Counted from the first letter of the stretch, positions 7,409 through 15,248 are shown. The stretch: 64,000 nt of DNA from Micrococcus sp023147585 (GCF_044872765.1 NZ_CP085253.1:2480001-2544000), one strand, 5' to 3'. Made by a program: numbers and translations. Notes: generated by a model not told the origin, from the letters alone.

Positions 7409-8632
7409 GTGACCGACCGCGCCCCCCGGAAGTCCGAGGACCGTCCGCTGACGGTGCTGGTCGCCGCGGACACCTACCCCCCGGACGTCAACGGGGCCGC
7501 CGTGTTCTGCTTCCGCCTCGCCCGTGCGCTGCACGCCCGCGGCCATGACGTGCACGTGATCGCGGCGCGCAACGAGTCCGGCCCGGACGCCGTCGAGCAC
7601 CGCCCTGAGGCCACCGTGCACCGGCTCTCCTCCGTGAAGGCGTTCACGCACGAGTACTACCGCTTCGTGATGCCGTGGCACGCGAAGTCGGGGATGCGCC
7701 GCGTCCTCCGCGAGGTCCAGCCGGACGTGGTCCACGCGCAGTGCCACTACTTCATCGGCGAGGCCGCGATCATCGAGGCCGAGCGGCGCCGCATCCGCAC
7801 CGTCTCCACCAACCACTTCATCCCGGAGAACCTCGACCCCTTCCTGCCCTTCCCCCAGTGGTTCCGGGACATCGTCTCCCGGAACTCGTGGAGGGACATG
7901 GGCCGGCTCATGGGCAAGGGTGCCGCGGTCACCACCCCCACCGCGCTCGCCGCGAAGGCCATGGCGGAGAACGCCGGCCTCCAGCGGGTCCTGCCGATCT
8001 CCAACGGCATCGACGCCGCGGCCTATGAGCTCGCCCCCGGCGAGGTCGTGGAGAAGCCGGACCACCCCGTCATCCTCTTCGTGGGCCGCCTGGCCGTGGA
8101 GAAGAACGTGGAGGTGCTCATCCGGGCCGTCGCGCACCTGGCGCGCACCCGCCCCGAGCTCGACGCGCACGCGGAGATCGTGGGCGACGGCGAGCAGCGC
8201 GACCGTCTCCGCGAGGTCATCGCCGCCGAGGGGGTGGAGGAGCGCGTGCACCTGCGCGGGCACGTGTCCGAGGAGGAGCTGCACCGGGCCTACCTGCGCG
8301 CGGACGTCTTCTGCCAGCCCGGCACCGCGGAGCTGCAGTCCCTGGTCTCCCTCGAGGCCATGAGCGCCTCCACCCCGGTGGTGCTCGCCGACGCGCTGGC
8401 CCTGCCCCACCTCGTGGACGACGGCGTCAACGGCTGGCTCTTCCCGCCCGGCGACCACGTCGCGCTCGCGGAGCGGATCGCCCGCGTGCTGGAGCTCCCG
8501 GCCGCCGAGCGCGCGGCGATGGGGGAGGCCTCCCACGCCAAGGCGGTGCGGCACTCCGCCGAGAAGAGCGTAGACCTCTTCGAGCGGCTCTACCGCGGTG
8601 CCACGGTGGCGGAGGTCCGCGCGGCCCTCTGA
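7409..8632 (+). CDS. GT-B glycosyltransferase (GT4-like)
   Basis: Sugar-nucleotide-dependent glycosyltransferase of 407 aa with two Rossmann domains. The N-terminal domain has the acceptor-side PPDVNGAAVF motif (about 25-34) and HAQCHYFIGEA. The C-terminal donor domain has ILFVGRLAVEKN, VGDGEQR and an E-x7-E motif in TAELQSLVSLEAM. It resembles diacylglycerol glucosyl- or mannosyltransferases of actinobacteria. The start is a GTG with GAGAGGG upstream. It lies 46 bases after the transporter gene, so the three genes from 5772 may be one envelope glycolipid operon; that function is inference. Confidence 0.85.
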   Translation: MTDRAPRKSEDRPLTVLVAADTYPPDVNGAAVFCFRLARALHARGHDVHVIAARNESGPDAVEHRPEATVHRLSSVKAFTHEYYRFVMPWHAKSGMRRVLREVQPDVVHAQCHYFIGEAAIIEAERRRIRTVSTNHFIPENLDPFLPFPQWFRDIVSRNSWRDMGRLMGKGAAVTTPTALAAKAMAENAGLQRVLPISNGIDAAAYELAPGEVVEKPDHPVILFVGRLAVEKNVEVLIRAVAHLARTRPELDAHAEIVGDGEQRDRLREVIAAEGVEERVHLRGHVSEEELHRAYLRADVFCQPGTAELQSLVSLEAMSASTPVVLADALALPHLVDDGVNGWLFPPGDHVALAERIARVLELPAAERAAMGEASHAKAVRHSAEKSVDLFERLYRGATVAEVRAAL

Positions 8633-8655
8633 GGCGACGCCGGCCCCGTCCTCGC

Positions 8656-8661
8656 TAGGAT
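8656..8661 (+). promoter_or_regulatory. -10 box TAGGAT for tRNA
   Basis: TAGGAT lies 29 bases before the first base of the tRNA, allowing a short 5' leader to be removed by RNase P. Confidence 0.5.
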
Positions 8662-8690
8662 GGGCGGGTCCCGCGCCGGTGCGCGGGCCA

Positions 8691-8764
8691 GGGGCGTTAG
8701 CTCAGTCGGTCAGAGCAGAGGACTCATAATCCTTCGGTCGCGGGTTCAAGTCCCGCACGCCCTA
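8691..8764 (+). tRNA. tRNA-Met (CAT), elongator
   Basis: A complete cloverleaf folds by hand: a 7-bp acceptor stem (with G1-U72), D arm GCTC/GAGC, anticodon stem GAGGA/TCCTT with loop CTCATAA (anticodon CAT), and T arm GCGGG-TTCAAGT-CCCGC. The discriminator is A and CCA is not encoded. It lacks the three G-C pairs and the 1-72 mismatch of an initiator. CAT could also mean lysidine-modified tRNA-Ile2, but as I recall M. luteus leaves AUA unassigned, which favours methionine. Confidence 0.9.
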
Positions 8765-8772
8765 CAGGACCC

Positions 8773-9480
8773 TCACCCGGTGAGGGAGAGGAACGCGCCG
8801 ATCGCGAAGCCCACCACGGTGACCAGGCCGGCGGTCTCACCGCCCTCCTCGCGGGCCTCGGGCACCATCGTGTCGATGAGCATCACGAGCAGGGCGCCGG
8901 CGGCGAAGCCCTGCACGCCCCCCGTGAAGGAGGCGGAGGCGACATCCGCGAGGAGGCCGCCCGCGCCGGTCGCCAGGGTGCACACCAGGAACACGACGGT
9001 CCACTGCAGCAGCACGGAGCGTTTGGACTTGCCGGCCTTCAGCGAGTCCGCCGAGGCGGCGATGGACTCGGGCAGGTTGGACATGAAGACCGCGACGAGC
9101 AGGGCCATCGAGACCCCCTCGCCCATGGCCAGGCCGATGCCGAGCACCACCTGCTCGGGGATGCCGTCCAGCAGCGCGCCCACGGTGAGGGACGCGCCCG
9201 AGGACGCGCCGCCCCCGGAGTGCTTCGCCCGCCGCTCCACGTAGCCGTTGCCGAGGAAGTAGGCCAGCGCCCCGACCACGAGGCCCACGCCCACCGGCAG
9301 CGGGCCGGCCGCCTCGACTCCGGACTCGGCGAGCTCGAAGGACACGGAGGCGATGAGGGCTCCCGCGCCGAACGCGAGGATCAGGCCGATCGTTCCCCGG
9401 TGCCAGTCACGCAGGGTGGCGAGCACGGCGCCCAGCAGCAGCGACGACGCGGCCACCGCGCCCCAGAGAAGGGTGGTCAT
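8773..9480 (-). CDS. ZIP family metal transporter
   Basis: Eight-helix permease of 235 aa for divalent metal (zinc, iron or manganese) uptake. The two metal-site helices are visible: DGIPEQVVLGIG in helix 4 and NLPESIAASAD in helix 5. A short loop containing HSGGGASSG takes the place of the His-rich loop. Its -10 box is 7 bases before the ATG, so the message is probably leaderless. It runs toward the tRNA and ends 9 bases from it. Confidence 0.82.
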   Translation of the reverse strand: MTTLLWGAVAASSLLLGAVLATLRDWHRGTIGLILAFGAGALIASVSFELAESGVEAAGPLPVGVGLVVGALAYFLGNGYVERRAKHSGGGASSGASLTVGALLDGIPEQVVLGIGLAMGEGVSMALLVAVFMSNLPESIAASADSLKAGKSKRSVLLQWTVVFLVCTLATGAGGLLADVASASFTGGVQGFAAGALLVMLIDTMVPEAREEGGETAGLVTVVGFAIGAFLSLTG

Positions 9481-9487
9481 GGCCGCC

Positions 9488-9493
9488 AGCCTA
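9488..9493 (-). promoter_or_regulatory. -10 box TAGGCT, leaderless ZIP gene
   Basis: On the minus strand TAGGCT is followed by 7 bases and then the ATG, the same arrangement as glsA, dapB and dapA. Confidence 0.6.
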
Positions 9494-9518
9494 GTCCTGG
9501 CGCCGTCCTGACCGCAGA

Positions 9519-9573
9519 CGACGCCGGCCCCCGCCCCGGACCGTTCGGTCGCGTGGGGCGGGGGCCGGCGTCG
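9519..9573 (-). terminator. strong hairpin downstream of NlpC/P60 gene
   Basis: A 19-bp perfect stem (CGACGCCGG... against ...CCGGCGTCG) with a 17-base loop, about 40 bases beyond the stop of the peptidase gene. It also insulates the ZIP promoter from that transcript. Confidence 0.7.
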
Positions 9574-9611
9574 GGCTTCCCGTGCCGCCGTTCAGGCGGC
9601 GGGGGTCAGGC

Positions 9612-10502
9612 TCAGTAGCGGCCCACCACAGAGAGCATGTTCGAGGACATGATGTTCATGTCCGTGATGACGAGGTCGGCGGTGGGGTTCAGCGCGTGGG
9701 CGATCTTGCCGTCGCCGATGTACATGGCCACGTGATAGATGCGGCCGGTGGACTGGTTGGCCCAGAACACGAGGTCGCCGGGCTGGGCGTTGGCACGCGA
9801 GACCTTGGTGGGGGCGTTCACGTACTGGTCGTGGCTGGTGCGGGCCACAGTGATGCCGGACTGGGCCATGGCCTGCTTCACGAGGCCCGAGCAGTCGTAG
9901 CCGTAGGGGCCGTTGCCGCCCCAGGCGTAGTACGTGGAGGAGCTGCGGACCTTGGCGACCATGAAGTCGATCGCGGCCTGCTTGGAGGAGGACTGGCGCA
10001 CCGGCTTCGGGGCCGGGGCGGGGGCCGGAACGGTGGTGGAGGTGCGCTCGACGGCGGTGGAGGTCTTCAGGACCATGCCCGGGTGCAGCATGGTCGAGGT
10101 CGTCATGCCGTTCAGGGAGGTCAGTGCGGACATGCTCATGCCGACGCGCTGGGAGATGACCCACCAGCCGTCGCCGGCGCGCACGGTGTAGGTGCCGCCC
10201 GAGGTCGGGGCCGGGGCCGCGGTGGTGGTGCCGGTGAGGCGCAGCACGTCGCCCGGGTAGATGATCGAGGACCCGGAGAGGCCGTTGAGGCTCATCAGCT
10301 CCGAGAGGGCCACGCCGTTGGCGGCGGCGATGCGCCACAGGGTGTCGCCAGAACGCACGGTGTAGGTGGACTCGGCGGCCTGCGCGGAGGGCGCCGCGGC
10401 GACGGTGCCGACGCCGGCGAGGGTGCCGGCGCTCAGGGCGAGGGCGAAGGAGGCCGCGGCGACGCGGTGATGCCGGCGGATGGCGGGGGTGATCTCAGTC
10501 AT
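9612..10502 (-). CDS. secreted LysM x2 + NlpC/P60 endopeptidase
   Basis: Peptidoglycan hydrolase of 296 aa exported by a signal peptide ending near AQA at about residue 42. LysM domains at about 46-89 and 105-146 bind glycan strands. A Pro-rich linker leads to an NlpC/P60 domain with catalytic Cys204 in YDCSGLV, His257 in YHVAMYIG and a third residue probably His269. It likely cuts stem peptides (D-gamma-Glu to diamino acid) during growth or separation. I prefer the second ATG because GGGAAG lies 7 bases before it; the first ATG (10517) has a poorer spacing. It has a long leader. Confidence 0.88.
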   Translation of the reverse strand: MTEITPAIRRHHRVAAASFALALSAGTLAGVGTVAAAPSAQAAESTYTVRSGDTLWRIAAANGVALSELMSLNGLSGSSIIYPGDVLRLTGTTTAAPAPTSGGTYTVRAGDGWWVISQRVGMSMSALTSLNGMTTSTMLHPGMVLKTSTAVERTSTTVPAPAPAPKPVRQSSSKQAAIDFMVAKVRSSSTYYAWGGNGPYGYDCSGLVKQAMAQSGITVARTSHDQYVNAPTKVSRANAQPGDLVFWANQSTGRIYHVAMYIGDGKIAHALNPTADLVITDMNIMSSNMLSVVGRY

Positions 10503-10661
10503 GGCGCTACTTCCCATTCGTGACCAGCGTCCTTCGGGCGGGGCGCCACGTGGTGCCCGGGTGTAGCCGGACCGCTGGTGCGAGTGATGAACAGTGATGG
10601 AGAGACCGGGACGCAGGGTGCGAAAGGAAGCCCGGAGTGGATCGCAACCGATCCGTGATCA

Positions 10662-10689
10662 AAGATACCGGATCGTTATCGAAACGCAA
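10662..10689 (-). promoter_or_regulatory. TTGCGT-N16-TATCTT promoter for NlpC/P60 gene
   Basis: Minus-strand -35 TTGCGT and -10 TATCTT separated by 16 bases, about 160 bases upstream of the peptidase start. It is one of few promoters here with a recognisable -35. Confidence 0.5.
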
Positions 10690-10936
10690 TATGAACGCCG
10701 GGGAACATCCAGGGGCAATCCACGAAATCCTGCGCTGACGAGGCCTTGCGCGCCTCGCGAGTGTGCCGCAGGACACGTTCTCCACATCGTCGCTCCGGCC
10801 TCGTCTCGCCCGTCCACCGCCGGGGGCGCGGCAGCCCTCTCGCGGGCGCGGCGCTCGGTGCCGAGGGCTGACGTCGACGCGCTCGTGGCCGGCCTCACCC
10901 TCACGGGGGTCTCGGCCTCCGGTGGGCCGGGCGCGC

Positions 10937-10942
10937 TAGCGT
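10937..10942 (+). promoter_or_regulatory. -10 box TAGCGT, leaderless glycosyltransferase
   Basis: TAGCGT is followed by 6 bases and then the GTG start, leaving no space for a ribosome site. Confidence 0.5.
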
Positions 10943-10948
10943 GGAGCG

Positions 10949-12148
10949 GTGACCGCCCCTCGCCCCCTGCGCCTCCTCCTGGACGCGCGCTACACGCGCA
11001 CCGACTTCCACGACGGCATCTCCCGCTACGGCGCGAGCCTCATCGAGGCCGTCCACCGGATCACGACGACGTCGGGGGACGCTGACGGCGAAGGCGTCCG
11101 GACGGCCATGCTCATCGCCGACGAGCGCCAGCTGGCCCTGCTCCCCGCGGGCGTCCCGTGGCACCGGGTCTCCGGCCCCGTCTCCGTCCGGGAGCCGTTC
11201 GTGGCCCGGCAGGTCCGGGCGCTCGAGCCGGACGTGGTGTTCTCGCCCATGCAGACGATGGGCTCGTGGGGGCGGGACTACGGCCTGATCCTCACGCTGC
11301 ACGACCTCATCTACTACGAGCACCCCACCCCGCCGGGGCGCCTCCCCGAGCCGATCCGCTGGCTCTGGCGGGCCTACCACCTCAGCTACGCGCCGCAGCG
11401 GCTCCTGCTGGACCGGGGCGACGCCGTGGCAACGGTCTCGCAGACCACCGCGGAGCTGATCGCCCGCCACCGCCTCACCCGCCGGCCCGTGCACGTGATC
11501 GGCAACGCGCCGCCGGGCGTCGCGACGCCGCGGGATCCGGACGCCGCCCCGGAGCGGCTCTTGGTCTACATGGGCTCCTTCATGGACTACAAGGACGTGG
11601 AGTCCCTGCTGGACGCCGCCCCCGCGCTGCCGGGCTACGAGCTGCACCTGCTGTCCCCGATCCCGCCGCAGCGACGGGCCGAGCTGGAGGCCCGGCTGGC
11701 CGGACGGCGCGCCGCCGTCGGGGAGTCCGGCGCCCGGGTCCTCTTCCACGGCGGTGCCTCCGAGGCGGAGTACGCGGACCTGCTGCGGCGGGCCACGGCC
11801 CTCGTCACGCTCTCCCGGGCCGAGGGGTTCGGCCTGCCCGTCGCCGAGGCCATGGCCCACGGCACCCCCGTGATCTGCTCGGACCTGCCGATCTTCCAGG
11901 AGGTCGCGGGGGCCGGCACGCCGGCGTACCGCGGCGTGCCGCTGGACGGCGACCGCGCCGCCGCCCTCGTGGCGCGGGTGCGCGAGCTCGAAGACCCGGC
12001 GGAGTTCGCGCGGGCCTCCCGCGCGAGCGCCGCCCAGGCGGCCCGGTTCAGCTGGGACCGCTCGGCGCGGGCCCTGCTGCGGCTGGCACGCCGGGTGGCC
12101 GAGGACCGTGCTGCGGCCACAGGACGGAGGGACCGCTCCAGCCGATGA
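10949..12148 (+). CDS. GT-B glycosyltransferase (GT1/GT4-like)
   Basis: Glycosyltransferase of 399 aa. The N-terminal LLDARYTRTDFHDGISRYG segment and LTLHDLIYYEHP are typical of GT4 enzymes that act in capsule or cell-wall glycan assembly. The donor domain shows LVYMGSFMDYKD, VLFHGGASEAEY and the E-x7-E signature in SRAEGFGLPVAEAM. Donor and acceptor are unknown. Its last 101 bases overlap the 3' end of the M23 peptidase gene on the other strand, so the C-terminal 33 residues lie outside the catalytic core or are dispensable. Its own leaderless promoter makes it a single-gene unit. Confidence 0.82.
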   Translation: MTAPRPLRLLLDARYTRTDFHDGISRYGASLIEAVHRITTTSGDADGEGVRTAMLIADERQLALLPAGVPWHRVSGPVSVREPFVARQVRALEPDVVFSPMQTMGSWGRDYGLILTLHDLIYYEHPTPPGRLPEPIRWLWRAYHLSYAPQRLLLDRGDAVATVSQTTAELIARHRLTRRPVHVIGNAPPGVATPRDPDAAPERLLVYMGSFMDYKDVESLLDAAPALPGYELHLLSPIPPQRRAELEARLAGRRAAVGESGARVLFHGGASEAEYADLLRRATALVTLSRAEGFGLPVAEAMAHGTPVICSDLPIFQEVAGAGTPAYRGVPLDGDRAAALVARVRELEDPAEFARASRASAAQAARFSWDRSARALLRLARRVAEDRAAATGRRDRSSR

Positions 12149-12725
12149 GCCAGAGCGGATCCACGTAGCGGTCGAAGAGGGCCCCTCCCACGCGCCACCC
12201 GTCCTCGCGGCGCACGCCCCAGTGGACGCACGGCACGAGGCAGTGCGCGCCCAGCGGGTCGGCTGTCCCCACCACCTCTCCCGCGGAGACGCGCGCGCCC
12301 ACCGGGACCAGAGCGGTGACGGGCTCGAACGAGCTCACGAGACCGTCGTCGTGGGCGATCGTGAGCACGGGACGGTCCACCACGCCGCCGGCGAACCGCA
12401 CCGTTCCGTCCGCGGGGGAGCGGACGGCCCCTGAGCCCGTCGCCAGGTCCACGCCGCGGTGCCCGCGCCCCCACGGCTGGAGGGGCGCGGCGAAGGCCCG
12501 GCGGACGTCCTGCGGTCCCGCCCCGGCCACGGGCGCGTGCCACCCGGGCCGCGCCTCGCCCGCGGCGAGCAGCCCGTGCGGCGCGGCGGCGGGATCCGCG
12601 GAGGGATCGCCCGTGAGGGGCACGGAGACGGACGTGACGAGCAGGGTGGCCAGGAGGGTGGCGAGCACCGCGAGGGCCCGCGGGCCGCGGAGGGGGCGGG
12701 GGAGCGGAGGGGATGATCCGGCCAT
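12048..12725 (-). CDS. M23 family metallopeptidase (rpsB-adjacent)
   Basis: Exported LytM/peptidase-M23 protein of 225 aa with an N-terminal hydrophobic anchor at about 16-36. The metal motif H89-x3-D93 is in HRGVDLA, and the HWG motif ends in His168. The residue usually His in the HxH motif is Cys166 (CVHWG), so zinc coordination may differ. It sits divergently upstream of rpsB, a position I recall being conserved in actinobacteria (M. tuberculosis Rv2891). The ATG at 12725 is preferred over longer frames because it gives a compact signal segment. Its 3' end overlaps the neighbouring glycosyltransferase gene. Confidence 0.8.
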   Translation of the reverse strand: MAGSSPPLPRPLRGPRALAVLATLLATLLVTSVSVPLTGDPSADPAAAPHGLLAAGEARPGWHAPVAGAGPQDVRRAFAAPLQPWGRGHRGVDLATGSGAVRSPADGTVRFAGGVVDRPVLTIAHDDGLVSSFEPVTALVPVGARVSAGEVVGTADPLGAHCLVPCVHWGVRREDGWRVGGALFDRYVDPLWLIGWSGPSVLWPQHGPRPPGVPAAAGPAPSGPS

Positions 12726-13128
12726 GCGGACAGCCTGCCCGGGGCGCGCCCCGCCCGGTTCGATCGGGCCCGGGATGGGGGACGGAGCGGGGCTCTCCGC
12801 GCGCTGTGCAGGAGCGGGCCGGCCGCGTCCGGCCGACCCCGGGTGCGGTAGGATTGGCCCCAGCGGTGTCCTGCGCCGGCGTCTCGCCGTGCGTTCGGGC
12901 ACCGACTACGCGCATCAGGGTGGGCCCGCTCCGGCGAGCCCAGCCCCCACGTTCGGTCCCCCGCCTCCGCCGCCACGGCGTCGTCGGGGGTGCACGCGGG
13001 GCCCGGCAGCCGCCGTCCTGATGCCAGGGGTCGCACGTGCCGTGCGGCCGACAACCGTCAAGAACCGACCGGCAGACCGCCCGCGCGCGAAGCGCGGGGT
13101 GCCACGGCTGCCACAGAAGGGAAACGTC
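12726..13128. promoter_or_regulatory. rpsB promoter and long leader
   Basis: A 403-base gap between divergent genes. A TAGGAT -10 box at 12849-12854 points toward rpsB and would give a leader of about 265 bases ending in GAAGGGAAA before the ATG. The leader is GC-rich with many possible pairings. S2 operons are often autoregulated through such leaders, but I recognise no specific motif. Confidence 0.45.
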
Positions 13129-14088
13129 ATGCCCGTCGTGACCATGCGCCAGCTCCTCGACTCCGGTGTCCATTTCGGCCACCAGACCCGCCGCTGGAAC
13201 CCCAAGATGAAGCGCTTCATCCTCACCGAGCGCAACGGCATCTACGTGATCGACCTGCAGCAGTCGCTGTCCTACATCGATCGCGCCTACGAGTTCGTCA
13301 AGGAGACGGTGGCCCACGGCGGCACCATCCTCTTCGTCGGCACCAAGAAGCAGGCCCAGGAGGCCATCGCCGACCAGGCCGGCCGCGTGGGCATGCCCTA
13401 CGTGAACCACCGCTGGCTGGGCGGCATGCTCACCAACTACTCCACGGTCTCCAAGCGCGTGCAGCGCATGAAGGAGCTCGAGGAGATCGACTTCGAGGAC
13501 GTCGCCGGCTCCGGCCACACCAAGAAGGAGCTCCTGCTCCTGAACCGCGAGCTGCAGAAGCTGCAGGCCAACCTCGGCGGCATCCGCAACATGGCGAAGA
13601 CCCCCTCCGCCGTGTGGATCGTGGACACCAAGAAGGAGCACCTCGCCGTCGACGAGGCGCAGAAGCTCAACATCCCCGTGGTGGCGATCCTCGACACCAA
13701 CTGCGATCCGGACGAGGTCACCTACCCGATCCCGGGCAACGACGACGCGATCCGCTCCGTCAACCTGCTCACCCGCGTGGTGGCCGACGCCGTGGCCGAG
13801 GGCCTGATGGCCCGCCAGGGCGGCGGCAAGTCCGGTCAGTCCGCCGCCGAGCCGATGGCCGAGTGGGAGCGCGAGCTGCTCGAGCAGCACAACGCCGAGC
13901 AGGCCGTGAAGACCGCGGCTCCCGCCGCCGAGCAGGCCGCCCCGCAGGCCCAGGAGCAGGCCCCCGCGGCCGCCGCTCCGGCCGCCGGCGAGGCCGTGGC
14001 GCCGGGCGCCACCGAGGCGCCGGCCCTCGAGGTGCCCCAGGCCGAGGAGACCGTGGCTGAGACCGAGGCCCCGGCCCAGGCCGAGTGA
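13129..14088 (+). CDS. rpsB: 30S ribosomal protein S2
   Basis: S2 binds the head-platform junction of the 30S subunit and recruits S1. The protein has 319 aa. The core (about 1-255) is typical, starting with MPVVTMRQLLDSGVHFGHQ and including GGMLTN and the C-terminal DAIRS region. After that comes a roughly 60-residue Ala/Pro/Glu/Gln-rich tail, common in actinobacterial S2 and probably disordered. The start is fixed by homology and the GAAGGG ribosome site. It is co-oriented with tsf 110 bases downstream, with a hairpin between them. Confidence 0.97.
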   Translation: MPVVTMRQLLDSGVHFGHQTRRWNPKMKRFILTERNGIYVIDLQQSLSYIDRAYEFVKETVAHGGTILFVGTKKQAQEAIADQAGRVGMPYVNHRWLGGMLTNYSTVSKRVQRMKELEEIDFEDVAGSGHTKKELLLLNRELQKLQANLGGIRNMAKTPSAVWIVDTKKEHLAVDEAQKLNIPVVAILDTNCDPDEVTYPIPGNDDAIRSVNLLTRVVADAVAEGLMARQGGGKSGQSAAEPMAEWERELLEQHNAEQAVKTAAPAAEQAAPQAQEQAPAAAAPAAGEAVAPGATEAPALEVPQAEETVAETEAPAQAE

Positions 14089-14107
14089 CCCCGTCCGGGT
14101 GAGGGGT

Positions 14108-14133
14108 GGCCCGGTGCCCATCGGCACCGGGCC
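14108..14133 (+). terminator. intra-operon hairpin between rpsB and tsf
   Basis: GGCCCGGTGCC and GGCACCGGGCC form an 11-bp perfect stem with a CATC loop, 20 bases after the rpsB stop. It may lower read-through into tsf so that S2 and EF-Ts are made in different amounts, or stabilise the 3' end. Confidence 0.5.
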
Positions 14134-14198
14134 GCCCACCCCGGATCCCATCCCCAGCACATCCCGCACCACCCCACCACGGGAAGGACCGAACGAGC

Positions 14199-15035
14199 AT
14201 GGCGAACTACACCGCTGCTGACATCAAGGCCCTGCGCGAGCGCACCGGCGCCGGCATGATGGACGTCAAGAAGGCCCTCGACGAGGCCAACGGCGACGCC
14301 GAGAAGGCCACCGAGATCATCCGCGTGAAGGGCCTCAAGGGCGCCACCAAGCGCGAGGGCCGCTCCGCGGCCGAGGGCCTCGTGGCCGCCACCGTCGAGA
14401 ACGGCGTGGGCGTCATGATCGAGCTCAACTGCGAGACCGACTTCGTGGCCAAGGCCGAGAAGTTCATCACCCTGGGCGACGTGGTGCTGCGCGCCGCCGT
14501 CGCCTCCGGCGCCACCGACGTCGAGGGCCTGCTGGCCTCCGACCACGAGGGCCGCACCCTGGGCGACTACGTCATCGAGGAGGGCGCCCTGCTGGGCGAG
14601 AAGGTCGTCGTGCGCCGTCTGGCCCGCGTCGAGGGCTCCTTCGTGGACGCCTACCTCCACAAGACCTCCAAGGACCTGCCGGCGCAGGTGGGCGTGCTGC
14701 TCGCCGTCGACGCCGACTCCGCGGAGGCCAAGACGGCCGCGCACGACATCGCCGTGCACACCGCCGCCTACTCGCCCACGTACCTCTCCCGCGAGGACGT
14801 CCCGGCCGAGACCGTGGAGAACGAGCGTCGCATCGCCGACGAGTCCGCGCGCGCCGAGGGCAAGCCGGAGCAGGCTCTCCCGAAGATCGTGGAGGGCCGC
14901 CTGACCGGCTTCTTCAAGGAGATCGTGCTCGTGGACCAGCCCTTCGCGAAGGACCCGAAGACCACCGTCGGCAAGGTGGCCTCCGAGGCCGGCACCGCCG
15001 TCACCGGCTTCGCCCGCTTCCGCGTCGGCGCCTGA
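14199..15035 (+). CDS. tsf: translation elongation factor Ts
   Basis: EF-Ts exchanges GDP for GTP on EF-Tu. At 278 aa the family layout is complete: an N-terminal UBA-like domain beginning MANYTAADIKALRERTGAGMM, the TDFVAK signature at about 82-87 that contacts EF-Tu, and a C-terminal dimerisation domain ending in GFARFRVG. The ATG at 14199 has GGGAAGGA upstream, and the longer in-frame reading crosses the hairpin between the genes. A strong terminator follows. Confidence 0.97.
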   Translation: MANYTAADIKALRERTGAGMMDVKKALDEANGDAEKATEIIRVKGLKGATKREGRSAAEGLVAATVENGVGVMIELNCETDFVAKAEKFITLGDVVLRAAVASGATDVEGLLASDHEGRTLGDYVIEEGALLGEKVVVRRLARVEGSFVDAYLHKTSKDLPAQVGVLLAVDADSAEAKTAAHDIAVHTAAYSPTYLSREDVPAETVENERRIADESARAEGKPEQALPKIVEGRLTGFFKEIVLVDQPFAKDPKTTVGKVASEAGTAVTGFARFRVGA

Positions 15036-15067
15036 TCCGCGCCGCCCGCGCCGGGCGGAGCACTCGA

Positions 15068-15110
15068 GACGAGCCGCGTCCCCACCTCATCGGTGGGGGC
15101 GCGGCTCGTC
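15068..15110 (+). terminator. 19-bp hairpin terminator after tsf
   Basis: GACGAGCCGCG-T-CCCCACC pairs with GGTGGGG-G-CGCGGCTCGTC over 19 bp including one G-U, with loop TCATC, 32 bases after the tsf stop. Confidence 0.75.
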
Positions 15111-15169
15111 CCGTGTCCGACGCCGTCTCCGGGTGCCGGTCCGGGGGTGGGGCCCACGACGCCGGCCGG

Positions 15170-15175
15170 TAGACT
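15170..15175 (+). promoter_or_regulatory. -10 box TAGACT for pyrH
   Basis: TAGACT lies about 75 bases before the pyrH ATG, which has a CAGGAGA ribosome site. pyrH therefore starts a new transcript after the tsf terminator. Confidence 0.45.
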
Positions 15176-15248
15176 CGCGCACGATGCCCGCCCCGCGCCT
15201 CCGCGCGGCCGGCGGCCCCTCGTCCCCCAGTCATGCCAGGAGATCCCC

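Larger units (their letters stand above)
10503..10948. other. intergenic region with AT-rich promoter island
   Basis: About 445 bases between divergent genes. Positions 10635-10700 are strikingly AT-rich for this genome and hold the minus-strand promoter and several GGATCG/CGATCC inverted repeats, including a 6-bp hairpin with a 4-base loop at 10639-10654. On the minus strand this gives a leader of roughly 150 bases for the NlpC/P60 gene. I saw no gene in 10700-10930. Confidence 0.6.

Noticed and set aside
10503..10700. c-di-AMP (ydaO-type) riboswitch before the NlpC/P60 gene
   Set aside because: Such riboswitches often precede actinobacterial cell-wall hydrolases, so I looked for the conserved GGGGACCCA and GGGGTGAA blocks on the minus strand. 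Neither is present.
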